Of a DNA stretch of 64,000 nucleotides, positions 49,127-60,337 are shown in pieces; within the stretch, counting starts at the first letter, position 1; every line of letters starts with the position of its first letter. The position numbers and the translations under genes are program-made. Source of the DNA: Triops longicaudatus (taxonomy: Eukaryota > Arthropoda > Branchiopoda > Notostraca > Triopsidae); the NCBI GenBank assembly GCA_022885665.1, contig JAGQDJ010000067.1, positions 124,001 to 188,000 of the forward strand, written 5' to 3'. The notes beneath the pieces are model-generated. The model worked only from the letters and a program-made list of their open reading frames with translations. It had not been told where the DNA came from and did no database searches.

Positions 49127-51240
49127 CATACGACTTGGCGTTCCAGTCAGTTTTTACCCTCACAAAATGAAAGACTTTGTTTAAGTCAACGGTGAAGGAG
49201 GAAATCGCGGCTTATTTGGACTGTTTTCCTATTCTGTATTAGCACACAGGTCGAGGTTCTTGGCTGAGTTGCATGTAATGTAGTGTATAATTTGATTAGG
49301 AGGAAGTGGGAAAATTTCGAAACACGCGAAAGAAAGCTGTCTTTTCTACGTTTTTGTAAATGTCGCAGTGGAATTTTAAAGGCTTAAAGCGTGGGGTCAG
49401 CCTTCGTCAGATGACAAAGGGCGAAAGTCAAGAAGTAATTACGGTATTCGAGTCCTCCGTTGAGAATACAGTACAAGGGGGCAGCATTCTAGTAAAAATC
49501 TGACACACTCTATCGTACATATGCATAGATTTTCTGAGTCATATAGAGTCAAGCTAAGATTGCTTTCTTTAGAAATAGGGAGTATAATTGAGTCCTGTTA
49601 GGCATTATAGTACTCTTTGAATTGCAGTGTCATAGAAGTTTCTGTAACAGGTCAGAAGAGCGTTGCAAACTGCCGGAGGGAATGCACTCTTAATTTTCTA
49701 TTTTTTTGCTATTATTTTGCGAATTAACTGTCAAGAAGTAGGTTAGTTTATGAATAATGTACAACTAGCTCAGTCGAGTATTTTCCTCATCCAAGCAATC
49801 ATTTCCTCCTTTTCTTTTACAATTTGCAAGCAATTTAAATTCCGATTCTCCCATTCGTGTTTCCTTTTTTGAATTTGTAATGAGTGTGGCTTCAAAGTTA
49901 ATCCCTGGTTTTCCTTAATTTGAATTTAAATGCACAATTGCTGAATCTATTGTTAATTAAGACTAATTGAAGGCAACTCCAAACTGCACAAGTATGTATG
50001 ATGATGTACCTTGATGATCGTATGTACACTATTAAAGTGAACTCCTATAAAGTGAAGTATGTTGAGAGTTGCAACTCGTCATTTTCATTTTCCAGATATT
50101 GCGACAATCTAATAACTTGTACGTGTAACGTAATGCGTAGAATAGACAAGGAAAATGAATGATTGATTGCACGTATTGGCCATTGAAGTGAATAACCATT
50201 TTGCATTGGCTTCGATCTTATTTGCCCTATCATGGACCCAGGATACACAAACACTTGTATGGGAGGATAACACTGGAAACTGTCAGATATCATACTGTAA
50301 AAAGTTTCGAAAAATCAAAGCAACAACTTTGACAGTTATGTGGCGTTTACAGGTATCACTGCTCTACTTGCAGCTCTCCTTCGGAAAGTTTCATTAAATT
50401 TTTAAATCACGGTTGAATTTTTGTTACTTCTTTCGAATTCGGAATTCGGGAAAACGGAATTCGGGTAAAGTAATGCTGTGGGTCTGAATTTTTTAAAAAG
50501 CTAAGATAAAAAGAAAAAAGAAGCCAGTCAAGTAAAATTCTGCGATGTCATGTCTGAAATTTTAACATGTTCCATGCCCGTATTGTGGTGCACTTCCAGA
50601 GATTGGCTTCGTTAGCCCTCTCCTGTAAGTCTTTGGCTTTAGCCGACTAATCAACTGGCGTGTCGGCGTGTCAATACACACGACGTGCCAGGGTAAGACC
50701 AGCATAAGGCTGTTTCCACTGCCATCTTAACACGTGTTACTGATCAAATTAGGACAGATTGTCGTACTACTTTCGCTTGTTAATGTGTTCTTCCGATATC
50801 TACAGCTGCAAACACAGCACAAGTTATCTAAATTTTGATGGAATCTTACTTTAACATTGTTCTAAGAACAGAGAACGCTGTTTTATTTACAGTGCGAAAA
50901 CACTTAAAAACAGCGGCCGTAATTTGTAAAAATGTATACTGTGAGTATAGGTCAAATACATAAATTTACGAAATATTTGTTTTGTTATAAAGAATAAGTT
51001 TCGTTAGTTTTTTTCATTTAAACTCCTGTTGTACATTTTTATCTCTACTGACATTGAATGTTTTGACGCAACCATGTGCGGTTAAACAGGTAACCGGTTA
51101 ACCAAATGCGAATAAAAGGTAGTCTACTATATTTCATTTCCGCCTACGATGTTCTGCAAACTAATTTTGGTGCTATAGGAAAAGATTGTTGCTTATTGTT
51201 ATTAAAAGTGACTCAAATGTTATGTAAGATATATTTGTAT
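49127..51240. other. intergenic stretch between two Gly/Tyr genes
   Basis: No gene recognised. Promoter-proximal DNA of the left gene occupies roughly the first few hundred bases; the rest is AT-rich without clear features. Confidence 0.5.
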
Positions 51241-51300
51241 TTGAATTTTTGAACTACTACCACAAAATACATTTTCATACATCGAAGTAAATACATGCTT

Positions 51301-52296
51301 TTAATTTTTAGCCTCTCTTTTGTACAGAACATCAGAATAACCATTGGATGGAGGTCCGGCATACGGAAGTAAATCATTGACTAATCTTCCTCCATAAGGG
51401 CTGTAGGTCGGATACCATCCGCCCAAACCGAAAGGTCCCGTGAATCCGGTACCCGCGATGCCGTAACCGTAGCTATTGCCGTAGGTCTGATCTCTGTAAA
51501 TGGGACCAATGCCATACGCTCCTCCAGTAAGTCCGTAGCCGTTGCAAGGAGGTTGTGATGCATACGACGGGTACTTGTAGTTATTACTGACGAAGTTGCT
51601 ACCATAATTGCTGTAGCCCTTACCGTAATTGAAGACTGGTTGATAATTGTGGTAGGCTGGTGCCACAGGATAAGAGTTTCCCTTGTTTTTATGGAATTTG
51701 ACCTTGAGAAACTTGGGGTCTCGATACTGGTATTGCGTATTTGGATATACTGGGCGATTGTAGCTCGCAGGAACAGGAGCGTAGGTGTTATAGTTCAACC
51801 CGTAATTATTGCCGTAGTTACTGTGACCGCCATAGCCATAGCCACTATAGGAATTTCCGAAATATCCGGTTGTGTGTTTTGCAGGGCCGTAGGATCCACC
51901 TTTCCCATGATGACCGTACCCCCCGTTGTATTGGTTCCCTGAGTATGTGTAGCCGTTGCTTCCATACACGTTTCTCAGACCAGTATTACCATAGGAGTTA
52001 CCCGCTCCAAAGCTGCTGTAGTCAGTGGTAAATATACCACCTTTGATAAACGAAGCAGAACCATATCTGTCGTTGTATCCGGTTTCTCGTTTGGAGGTTT
52101 CTTTCTTGTTTGCTAACAGAGTAGATCCCGGTTGTTGGGTTGAACTTGTGGTAATATCGTCCGCTAACGTAGAACAAGCGGCTAACACAGCGAAAAGGAG
52201 CTAGAAACAATCAAAGATCACAATTAGTCAGCGGGCATATTATGCTACAGCTTTGAATAAATCAAAACTAAGAAAACGTACCTTTAAGACAAACAT
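51301..52296 (-). CDS. Gly/Tyr/Asn-rich secreted structural protein
   Basis: Exons (minus) 52296-52282 and 52200-51301, joined in phase 0, give 304 residues. The signal peptide MFVLKLLFAVLAACSTLADD is again interrupted after codon 5. A short Ser/Thr/Gln and Lys/Arg-rich pro-region (about residues 20-50, with TSKRETGYNDRYG) precedes about 230 residues dominated by Gly, Tyr, Asn, Ser and Pro. Irregular words there include YGNNYG, GYGGHSNYG and YNGGYGHHGKGG. The end is LYKREAKN. The KR pairs could be processing sites. No known domain; the composition suggests a cross-linkable matrix protein of cuticle or a secretion. It has the same gene plan as its neighbours at 48.4, 55.7 and 56.9 kb. TATA box 53 bp upstream of the start. 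Confidence 0.88.
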
Positions 52297-52348
52297 GGTT
52301 AAGCTGAAAGAGCTACCAAGGCAATGTGAATATTCCAGTGCGATAGAA

Positions 52349-52356
52349 CTTTTATA
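52349..52356 (-). promoter_or_regulatory. TATA box of the 51.3-52.3 kb gene
   Basis: TATAAAAG on the minus strand, 53 bp upstream of the start codon; the leader would be very short (about 20-25 bases). Confidence 0.7.
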
Positions 52357-52619
52357 CTTGAATAATCCTTGGTCCAAACGTGCTTTTTCCCCATTTAAAT
52401 AAAAGCCGGAAGAAAAGAATAGCTCTCCGTATGTTAAATGGTATTTCACATGCCTGCCTACCAATAGGAAACGTTAGGCAACAAGCAGCTGAGGGTAGCA
52501 ACTTTGACCCGGACGGAGAAAGTTTATTTGAAAAGTGAAATGCGGAAAAAAAGGGCAGGAAGCTTCAGTTTCACTACCGGACTTGTTTTCCTCCGCTTTG
52601 TTAATTTTATTAGACTAGG

Positions 52620-53300
52620 TACGGGACAGCTTGGGCAATTTTCTGTTCTTTACTTCACTTGACGTGAAGAAAGAACTCATTTGATGAACTGGTGTCTTGG
52701 TTGTCAAATGAGGTATTATACGCTTTAAGAAAAATGAGACCAAACGACCATAAAACTAGAGGATTTGGAGTTGGAGTGGGACAAATTGGCCATGTTATAA
52801 GAAAGCTGACATATTTTTCAAGAAAGGTACATGTTAGATTTGGAAAATATTTATGAATACCTAAGAATATAATGCACTAGCATGCGTTGCACTCTGTTAG
52901 TATGAAAATCTTTACCTTTTTTAGCCATTTGCACAACACACAATTTGCGGTCAAAAACGCTTCAGTCCAAAGTGTACCGCAGAGCCAAGTTTGAATTTAA
53001 ATTATTCCTATAAGTCTACTTTTGAATCCTTCTTTATGAGCTTTCAGAGAATTATTTGCGGCAAGCATGGTACAGAAAAACATTTTAACACGATTTTTGG
53101 ATATTCATGGTACACGTGACAACCAAAACATTAAGGCCCGTTTCTTTGTAAAAGAATCGCAAATTCTGATGTTCATTTATTTTCTTACGTAGTTTTTACT
53201 CTTTTTCGACGAAACTCTCCCTAAGTAACCTACTTCGTATTCATTAAATGTCTAACTTTTCTCTATTTCCAAAACGTACGATTTGTCCTGTTTTTCAACT
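52620..53300. repeat. non-coding segmental duplicate, copy 1
   Basis: Directly repeated, in the same order and orientation, at about 62850-63640. Shared landmarks include TCTGTTCTTTA, GACCAAACGACCAT, GCCATTTGCA, AACACTTCAGTCCAAA (one change), GAGCTTTCAGAGAATTATTT and TTTTCGACGA. No frame is conserved between the copies. This copy lies just upstream of the promoter of the 51.3-52.3 kb Gly/Tyr gene. Confidence 0.88.
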
Positions 53301-54424
53301 GCCCCTTCCTTCTTCTACATTGGTTTCTTCGCAGTCCTAGAATTAAATGCACTTGATGTTACCACGCATTTCAGTAATTCTTAACACATGAATAATTCTG
53401 TCCAGGTCCTTAGTGTATTCAAACATCCTAAGCTTGGATGACTTTATAGGCGCGCTACAATAATACTAACGAACAATGCCAATAAGAACCATAACAACTA
53501 CTAATAGTGACCTTCATAATTGTATAAAGTAACCAAAGACTTGAAAAATCTTATTTTCATTAATATTTTATGTTTAGATAACCTTTGAAAACTAAAGACT
53601 ATGGTCAACTATAACACGAGGGAAAAACTGACTTAAATAATATAGCTCTTTGAAGAAGCAATATATAAAATGAATATTTTTGGCTTAAATACAGGCTCCT
53701 TATATTGAAATTTGAACCTTTCGTATATACGTTAACTGATATGTTTAAAATTTGTTTCACGAACACTAGGAATTCATTTTTATTTTGTAATTACCCCATT
53801 AAATGTTGAAGTGTCAATTTTAGTAAATGTAGACGTAACTAGCTCGTTTGCTCGTGTTTTTGTTCGTTGTTTTTCTAGCATGTATAACTACTCAAGGAAG
53901 AGCTAAGACAGTTCGCAACCAACAGTTACACATTCGGATAATCGTTAAGCTCGTAAGTTCGTGTTCTGAGTGACAACTGTAAAATCGCGAAATGTTATGA
54001 TTGATCCAAGTCTCCTTCCCTTTGAAAACTATTTACCATTCCTACATTTTGTCCTCTAACCGGCTCGTATTGTTATTAGTATTTTTTATTACCTCCACAG
54101 ACATCTGAATATGACTTGGGAATGAGTTGTAGCCCCTTTTCTTATGATTTACATCACCTATGACTTATTTGACTATAAGCGAATATTTAAGGTGACTAAC
54201 CCCCTATTAGTATCTAAATTTAAGGTTTCACTGCATTGTACAACTTGTATTGTAGTGCATAACTATGGTGCATTTCCCCTTTTCGGCAATCGTACAGTTG
54301 GGTTCGCGTCTTCCGTTTGACCTTACAAAATGCAAAGAAACTAGAAGGCACTATGGAAAACCATTCATCAGCACAGTATGGAGAAGTAGAGATAATTCAA
54401 ACTGCTTGTTACTACTGGCTGTGT
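53301..54424. other. intergenic stretch
   Basis: AT-rich, no gene seen. The leftmost part may be a decayed continuation of the duplicated segment. Confidence 0.5.
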
Positions 54425-54598
54425 CATGCCTGTACCCAGGGAGTGGGTTTTAAAGGTTTAACCCTCCTCCCTCGGAATGTTAACTTAATAATTGTAAGCA
54501 TAGGCCACTACGAAGTGTCCCAAAAATATTGCATATGGCAACCCCTCACGAAACTCCCCCCCCCCCCCCTCCACCGAACAAAATCCCGTTCGGGACTG
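54425..54598 (+). mobile_element. probable hAT-like MITE, G/C-run family
   Basis: Opens CATGCCTGTACCCAGGGA and ends AAAATCCCGTTCGGGACTG, whose reverse complement has the CAG...GGGATTTTG plan of the related elements. Inside are TTTAACCCTCC near the left end and a 14-base C run near the right. No target duplication could be recognised, so the borders are estimated. Confidence 0.5.
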
Positions 54599-55730
54599 AA
54601 GGGTAGTTGACAGCCGGTTAGTTGACTGAAGCAGATTCACATGTACAGTGTATTAAGAAAATTTTAGAGAATTAAAATTGGAATAATAATCGAAAATCAA
54701 TCAAATTTTGACACCTTACTAATACTTTTTCTAAGATCATTATGGAGTAATGTTATACCCTAAAAATAAAAAAAAAATGCCGAAATTAAGATTTGAAGCT
54801 TCGGTTGAAAAAGTCGGCGTTCTCCTGTGAGCCCTTTTTCTCGGGTGATTTTAAACTAAGATTAGAGTCAGCGAAGAATAACGGTTGTCGCACCTTAAAA
54901 CTAGCTACTCATCGAAAGCTGAGGAACTAAATTTGCACTGATCTCGTTTAGTATTTGTACTTTCACTATTCATAATTTTCATCAACATTTCGCGTCGTCT
55001 CTCCAGCATACTGACAATCTGAGCAACCTACATGGACCTACGGACTCCTCAGAATTAGTCCACGTCTTACACTAAAACTTTTCTCTATTAAGATTTACAC
55101 TAATGGTTACTCTTTCGTATACTGAGACTTGCACGAAGTTCGTATTACGTTTCTCTTTTTAACTTTTGTTCCTATGAAGACTGCCAAATGATCCACTTGT
55201 CCAAATGTGAAGTTCATAATCCATAATCCTTATAACTAACAAGCACACTTGCGCTCCTTTTTAATAGTTTGTATCCTAGTGTTCTAAGTTTCTACACGCC
55301 GTTACCCAGGAGTGAGCACGTCACGTTTAAGTTTATGGCTGATGGTATGTCCGAATATTGCTGATGGTGATTGCAATACGCTAGCGAAGTTGAGCTCTTT
55401 ATTCTGTATTCTTTAAAATACCAGCTCTCCATTTAAATAATATTTTCGAATGCACTACCACATGCGTTTGGAAATTGACGAGAGGTATTGTATTATTCAT
55501 TCATTTCGACATAATTTTTCGCTTGCAATTAAAGTCAACTGTTGAGGTCCGATTTTAGATTTCGTTTGCGATAGTAAATGTATTATAACATTTTGAGTTT
55601 GAAAAACAAGAAACACACAAGGAACGTACAAAGACTACATGCAAAAATCACTCCGCAGTATTCCAAATATTTCCATCCTTGCGGACTGATCCCCGCTCCC
55701 CATTCCGTCGATGAGCTAGCACTCTTACCA
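54599..55730. other. intergenic stretch
   Basis: No gene seen; AT-rich, featureless apart from short homopolymers. Confidence 0.5.
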
Positions 55731-55736
55731 CGCTCC

Positions 55737-56369
55737 TCAGTATCCGCGGTAAACGGTGTTGGTCCCATAGTTATTGTATGGGGTGGAGCCGTAGGTACTT
55801 GCATAGGCTGTGGCGCCAATTGTTGAGGGATAGTAAGCATTGTTGCCGTAAGACCCGCCGAACCCATTGTATCTGTTGTACCCATTGTACGAGCCATACC
55901 CACCATACGCGCCCTCATAAGCGCCTGCAACAGGGCTGTATCCTGCACCATATTGTTGCCCGCCATAAAGTTGTTGGGTACCATAACCTGCTGCTGGGCC
56001 ATAGTTGTTAAATCCGCTTCCGTAGGCACCGACTGAGAGGAGAGGGCTGTAGCCCGAGCCGTAGTTTGAGCTGAACCCATTGTTGTAAGCATTATTATAA
56101 TAACCATTATTGCCGCCGTAGGCTCCTCCGAATCCGTTCAGACCGCCGTTGTATTTATCGTATCCACCTTGGAAGCCCCCGACGGCACGACCCACATAGT
56201 TTTGGTGACTCGCAGAACTGGACAACGATGACTCATCCTGACTATCTTCAGCGCAAGTCCAAGCCGCGAAGCAGCAAAGAACAGTAAGGGCAACCTGTTT
56301 GAGGTAAAAAAGAATTGTTATGGGTGTGTTGCATGAAGTTTTAATAGTACTTACTTCAATGTATTTCAT
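55737..56369 (-). CDS. Gly/Tyr/Asn-rich secreted structural protein
   Basis: Exons (minus) 56369-56355 and 56294-55737, joined in phase 0, give 190 residues. The signal peptide MKYIEVALTVLCCFAAWTCA is split after codon 5. A short acidic/serine stretch (EDSQDESSLSSSAS) precedes a Gly/Tyr/Asn-rich body with words such as GGYDKYNGG, YYNNAYNN and GAYEGAYGGYGSYNGYN; the protein ends YRGY. Same plan as the 51.3 kb gene, to which it is probably related by duplication and drift. Expected to be exported to cuticle or a secretion. It is head-to-head with the gene at 56853 (483 bp between start codons). The longer frame through the intron (MVRTLATMKYIE...) is not the product: the intron has good GTAAGT and polypyrimidine-AG borders. 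Confidence 0.88.
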   Translation of the reverse strand: MKYIEVSTIKTSCNTPITILFYLKQVALTVLCCFAAWTCAEDSQDESSLSSSASHQNYVGRAVGGFQGGYDKYNGGLNGFGGAYGGNNGYYNNAYNNGFSSNYGSGYSPLLSVGAYGSGFNNYGPAAGYGTQQLYGGQQYGAGYSPVAGAYEGAYGGYGSYNGYNRYNGFGGSYGNNAYYPSTIGATAYASTYGSTPYNNYGTNTVYRGY

Positions 56370-56424
56370 TGTAGCTAGTGTTCGAACCAAAGCTCAACTG
56401 ATGAAAAATGTCGTCAAGTTTCGG

Positions 56425-56432
56425 TATTTATA
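56425..56432 (-). promoter_or_regulatory. TATA box of the 55.7-56.4 kb gene
   Basis: TATAAATA on the minus strand, 56 bp upstream of the start codon. Confidence 0.65.
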
Positions 56433-56787
56433 AGGCAGCATTTTTTGTCCCGGAAAACAGGATAAGATTAGTCGTATGTGCACAAGTGAAAGTAAAATTA
56501 TGCAGAAACGTAAACTTTAACGGAACTAGTAGGAAACTTAAAGTTTTGTCGGCTTTGATCCACTTGCACCGCCGCCCAGGGAAAGTGGGTCGTAAGAGCA
56601 AAAGTCAAGGATACTTCCGGCACCTTGCTAACAATGCACTCGATGTCCTGCGTATGTCGGTTATTAAATCCCTTTGTATGTATTACAGAAAAGAAAATTA
56701 CGTGTAATACTAGAAGAAAACACAACAAAACAAAGTAACATGTACGGTACAACAACTGCAACTGACCTTTCAACATTGAAAAAGTAG

Positions 56788-56795
56788 TATATAAA
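56788..56795 (+). promoter_or_regulatory. TATA box of the 56.9-57.9 kb gene
   Basis: TATATAAA, 58 bp upstream of the start codon. Together with the opposite-strand TATA box at 56425-56432 it bounds a 355-bp shared promoter region. Confidence 0.65.
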
Positions 56796-56852
56796 CCCAT
56801 GCGTAACTTTGGAAAATATGAACACACTGTTGTGAGCAGTAAAATAGCGAAC

Positions 56853-57859
56853 ATGAAGACTCAAATTCTGGTAAGTCTGAGTAAATAATACCTCTTCATT
56901 AAGTTTAATAATGTCGCTTACAAAGCGCTATGTTCAGATATTTTTATTTAATATGAAACAAGGATTGCTGTAACTACAGTTATTTAAAAACATAGATCAT
57001 ATTCCTTTGCCTGGGACAGCTATTCGCTGCTTCTACCTCGAGACCAGTCCTAGTGTATGCCCGACCGATTCCTGATGATACTTTGACCGAAGAACTGATT
57101 GCTGAAAGCCCTAGAAATAGCAAACGCAGCATTCCACCACAAGACAGCCTTGCATTTGGCAATAATGCCCTCGGGAGCGCGGGAACGTGGGGTACAGGGT
57201 TGGGTTCACAGTTAAACTCCTTCAATCCCCTGCTTTCCTCCATCAATCCGCTTTTTACCAACACTTATCCGCAAAATATGTTGGGAAACAACAATTGGGC
57301 CGGCGTTGCATCGCAATTCAACACAATGACGCCACAATGGAATACAGGCCTCCTAGCATCGACGTTAAACTCTGGTTCCAATCCTTTGCTGCTAGACCGA
57401 ATTTCCCCCATTGGCCTCACTAACAATATGCTCTACTCGCAATTGCTGCAAGCAGGTGGGTTGGCCAATAACAACCCTTTCTCTGGTGTCTTCACCCGTA
57501 ACGGAATGTACGGCGTTACCGACAATTTCAACCTCCTCTCCCAGCAACAGCAAAACCCACTCTTAAATCCCTACAATAGTCTCGCCTTCAATTCCAATTC
57601 TCGCTCCGTAGGCCAATCCTTATACAACAATCCGTTGATCAACCAGCTTTTGTCTTCTGGCTTGGCAACGGGCTCCACATTCGGCTCACAGAACCCTTAC
57701 CAATTCCAACAGAACACTAACCTCCTCTCTAGCTCTTCAGGTGCGTCTTTGAAGAGATCTTCGTTGGATCCGATGCTTGTGGACCCCAAATCCGAATATT
57801 TCACCCTTATAAACAACCCGGAAGACGGAAAACGATCTTCAGCATCAAACGACTCTTAG
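56853..57859 (+). CDS. Asn/Leu/Ser/Gln-rich low-complexity secreted protein, unknown function
   Basis: Exons 56853-56870 and 57020-57859, joined in phase 0, give 285 residues. The signal peptide (MKTQILLFAASTSRPVLVYA) is split after codon 6. A short pro-like part follows (RPIPDDTLTEELIAESPRNSKR), and then about 210 residues rich in Asn, Leu, Ser, Gly and Gln with recurring N-P-L-L / N-P-F / N-S-F-N-P words (NSFNPLLSSINPLF, NPLLLDR, QQQQNPLLNPYNS, YNNPLINQLLSS). The tail carries LKRSS, a hydrophilic stretch with YFTLINNPEDG, and a final KRSSASNDS. Possible dibasic cleavage sites flank the body. It is not Gly/Tyr-rich like its neighbours but shares their gene plan and TATA promoter. I recognise no family; a structural matrix or adhesive role is a guess, and processing to peptides is less likely as no amidation signals occur. 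Confidence 0.85.
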
Positions 57860-58011
57860 ACGTGAAACAACAACGAATCCTTCGCTTGACATTGATTTTA
57901 CTTTCTCATAAATGTATTTGCAACTCGCCTTCCCGCACACAGATACTGAAACGCGTATGATCATACTAAATTTAATAGCAGTTTTACACTCAAGCCTTTC
58001 CCAAAAAGTGT

Positions 58012-60337
58012 TCACTCACTAGATACATCTGTCAGTCTATTAACTTCTGAATTTACGATCTGGTTGCCTTCGTTATCATTCGAAACAGTTTCTATACTGT
58101 CTGAAAGCTCGTTGTTTCCATTTGCTTCTGTGGTTATCTCTTCCGTAAGTGCTTCCGAATTTTCGTTATGATTGGTCTGAAACTCATGACTGGTGGAGCC
58201 CACGGACAATCTGTCCTTTTTGTCAACCCCGTCTGAAAGCAATTGGGGCAGTATTTGCTGTACATGTTCCAAAACAACTTCTTTTGATATACACGGTACC
58301 CTCTAATATTCCGATGGTAATACAAGAAAAGCAAATAATTATATCACGAAATTTTTTTTTTTCATATTATGTATACCTGATTTCCAGAATCGAACGTACT
58401 GCGTCCTGTATGCAAAGCTAATTGTGAAGGAGGAAAAACTGCGTGTAAGAGCGCTTGCAAATACTGAAGCAACCTCTCAGCGAAAAGCTGGCACAGTTTG
58501 GTGAATTGTTCTTTCTCTTTAGGGGTGAAACCGAGTTCTTCATGCCTGTGGTATTCGTGTAACGTCAATGCCACCCTACGTAGTGCGTCTTGTACTGTAA
58601 CAGTCACTGGCTGGACAATCGTGAACGGCGCACAAAGACGAAGCTCGTTGAAGGATTCAATGAATCCATTGCATAACTCGGCTAGGGGATAAAACTCTAA
58701 TAACTCATAAGGTGGTTGTAACTGCTCCTGGAAAACGAAACGTATAAATTCAACAAAGCAATAAACCAAAAGAATAAATGTTCAATTACAGTTTGAAGAG
58801 AAGGGGTAACAGGCGGGACAGATTTCGGGAAAGTAAAGCTCGACATCGTCTCTGTAAACTTGGCTTCGACTAGCTTGACATGTTCCTGAAAGCGGGATAG
58901 ACAAACTTGGGCAAAGATAGGCGTTAACAAACCACGGAAATCGGTTCCAATGCGTCCTAAGCTTAGGCCAAAGTACATACACTGCGCTAAAACAGATTCT
59001 AGCGCATTGGAAGGAATGGTTTCCAAATCGGTCCGCAACGTCGCTAGAAACTTGTTTACCTAATAAACATTCTAAAGGTAATTTTAATAATCAAAATCAT
59101 GGAGTTTGTACTTTCTGAAATATCCACCCATGGAAAAGGGCCGTCTGGTTTAAACCATCGTCTCCAGCCATCAACAAGGGATCTTCGTCATTAAAGCTTG
59201 CTTTATACTGAGTTACAATGTCGAACAGGTTGACTCGGCTGACCTCGATTGTCTTCATGATGTGTTGAAGAGCTGAAATTTTAAATTTTGGTATCAATTG
59301 ACGCACTTAGAAGAAGGCTAAGTACCGTCGTCACGTGGTATAGTCTCTAATGTCGAATTCAGCCACGAGTCTCGTGCTTGAAGAAATTTTAAGCGCAATT
59401 CTTCTTCCGTAAATATGCCCATCCTGCGAAGGTAGCCCATAAGTTTAAGACACTGAGGCAAAGGTAGGTTGGTGCGCAATTGGTTGATCAGCTGAACAAG
59501 CATGAAACGGGAGCAATCTTGCACTTCCTTTGCAATGTTCTAAGAAAAGCAACAAAAATTAGAATAATAATCATAGAAAATGCTATTTTACTTTGACGAG
59601 GGGAATGTAGCCCAGCTTGCGTTCTAAACGATTTACGTAGGCTGCCAGTTCCAAGGCGTCTTCCCAATAGTTATTACGAACGCAAGTATCCATCAACTGA
59701 GGCAATTCCAAAATTTCCAATAGCTGAGTATACTTGGATAGAGTTAGCGAAGTCATACGACGTGTGCCACCAAGTTCTTGCGCTTTCTTGGAAAACTTGT
59801 GACACTGTTCGTTCATGAGTCTTAGATGATCCTGCAAATCTTCCACAGTGTCTTCAACATTCCTAAACTAAAAAAAAAAAAATAAGTAACGTTTTCGTGG
59901 AGCCAATATTTTAGATTTACGTTCTTGAGAATGTCCTTCGAACAATTAGTGGCTTGAATAAATGTTGTATAATTTTCATAAGCCAATTCTTGGGATCGCT
60001 GTTTCAAAAGCCTTTCTTCTTCAGTAATTCGTTCGGGTTCCCTGACTAAAAAATACATACATATTACAAACGTCAGCATTAACTCTAGAAAAAAAAATAT
60101 AACTAATCTTTACCGAAGTTTTCTACCCCAAATGCCCCCAAGTCTTGAATGTAATTTTGTGCAACTTCATCTGTACTTACAACTGTAAACAAAAAAAGTA
60201 AGTCAAACAACATCTTTAGTAAATAAAGTAATTTGGTTGTAAAAAAAAATACGTAACTGAACCAGTAATTATTAGTTACCTTTCCAAATTTCTTCTCCAA
60301 GTAAATTTTGAAGATAATTGTCACTCTGTCCGCTCAT
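58012..60337 (-). CDS. COG8: COG8, conserved oligomeric Golgi complex subunit 8
   Basis: Nine exons (minus): 60337-60280, 60182-60114, 60045-59921, 59867-59592, 59539-59326, 59272-59112, 59059-58790, 58727-58377 and 58302-58012. They join with consistent phases into 604 residues (human 612). Family landmarks in order: REPERITEEERLLKQRSQEL and YTTFIQATNCS (N-terminal coiled-coil part), then LTLSKYTQLLEILELPQLMD and YWEDALELAAYVNRLERK, LINQLRTNLPLPQCLKLMGY, FTEEELRLKFLQARDSWL, KTIEVSRVNLFDIVTQY, and QCMYFGLSLGRIGTDFRG. COG8 joins COG1 and COG5-7 in lobe B of the COG tether, which captures retrograde vesicles at the Golgi and keeps glycosylation enzymes in place. The last exon codes for a poorly conserved acidic Ser/Glu/Asn-rich tail of about 80 residues. 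Exon 2 is the least certain. The gene is convergent with its left neighbour, 152 bp between stop codons. Confidence 0.95.

Noticed and set aside
55583..56107. 174-residue Met/Thr/Ala-rich frame
   Set aside because: Shadow frame of the Gly/Tyr/Asn-rich gene on the same strand.
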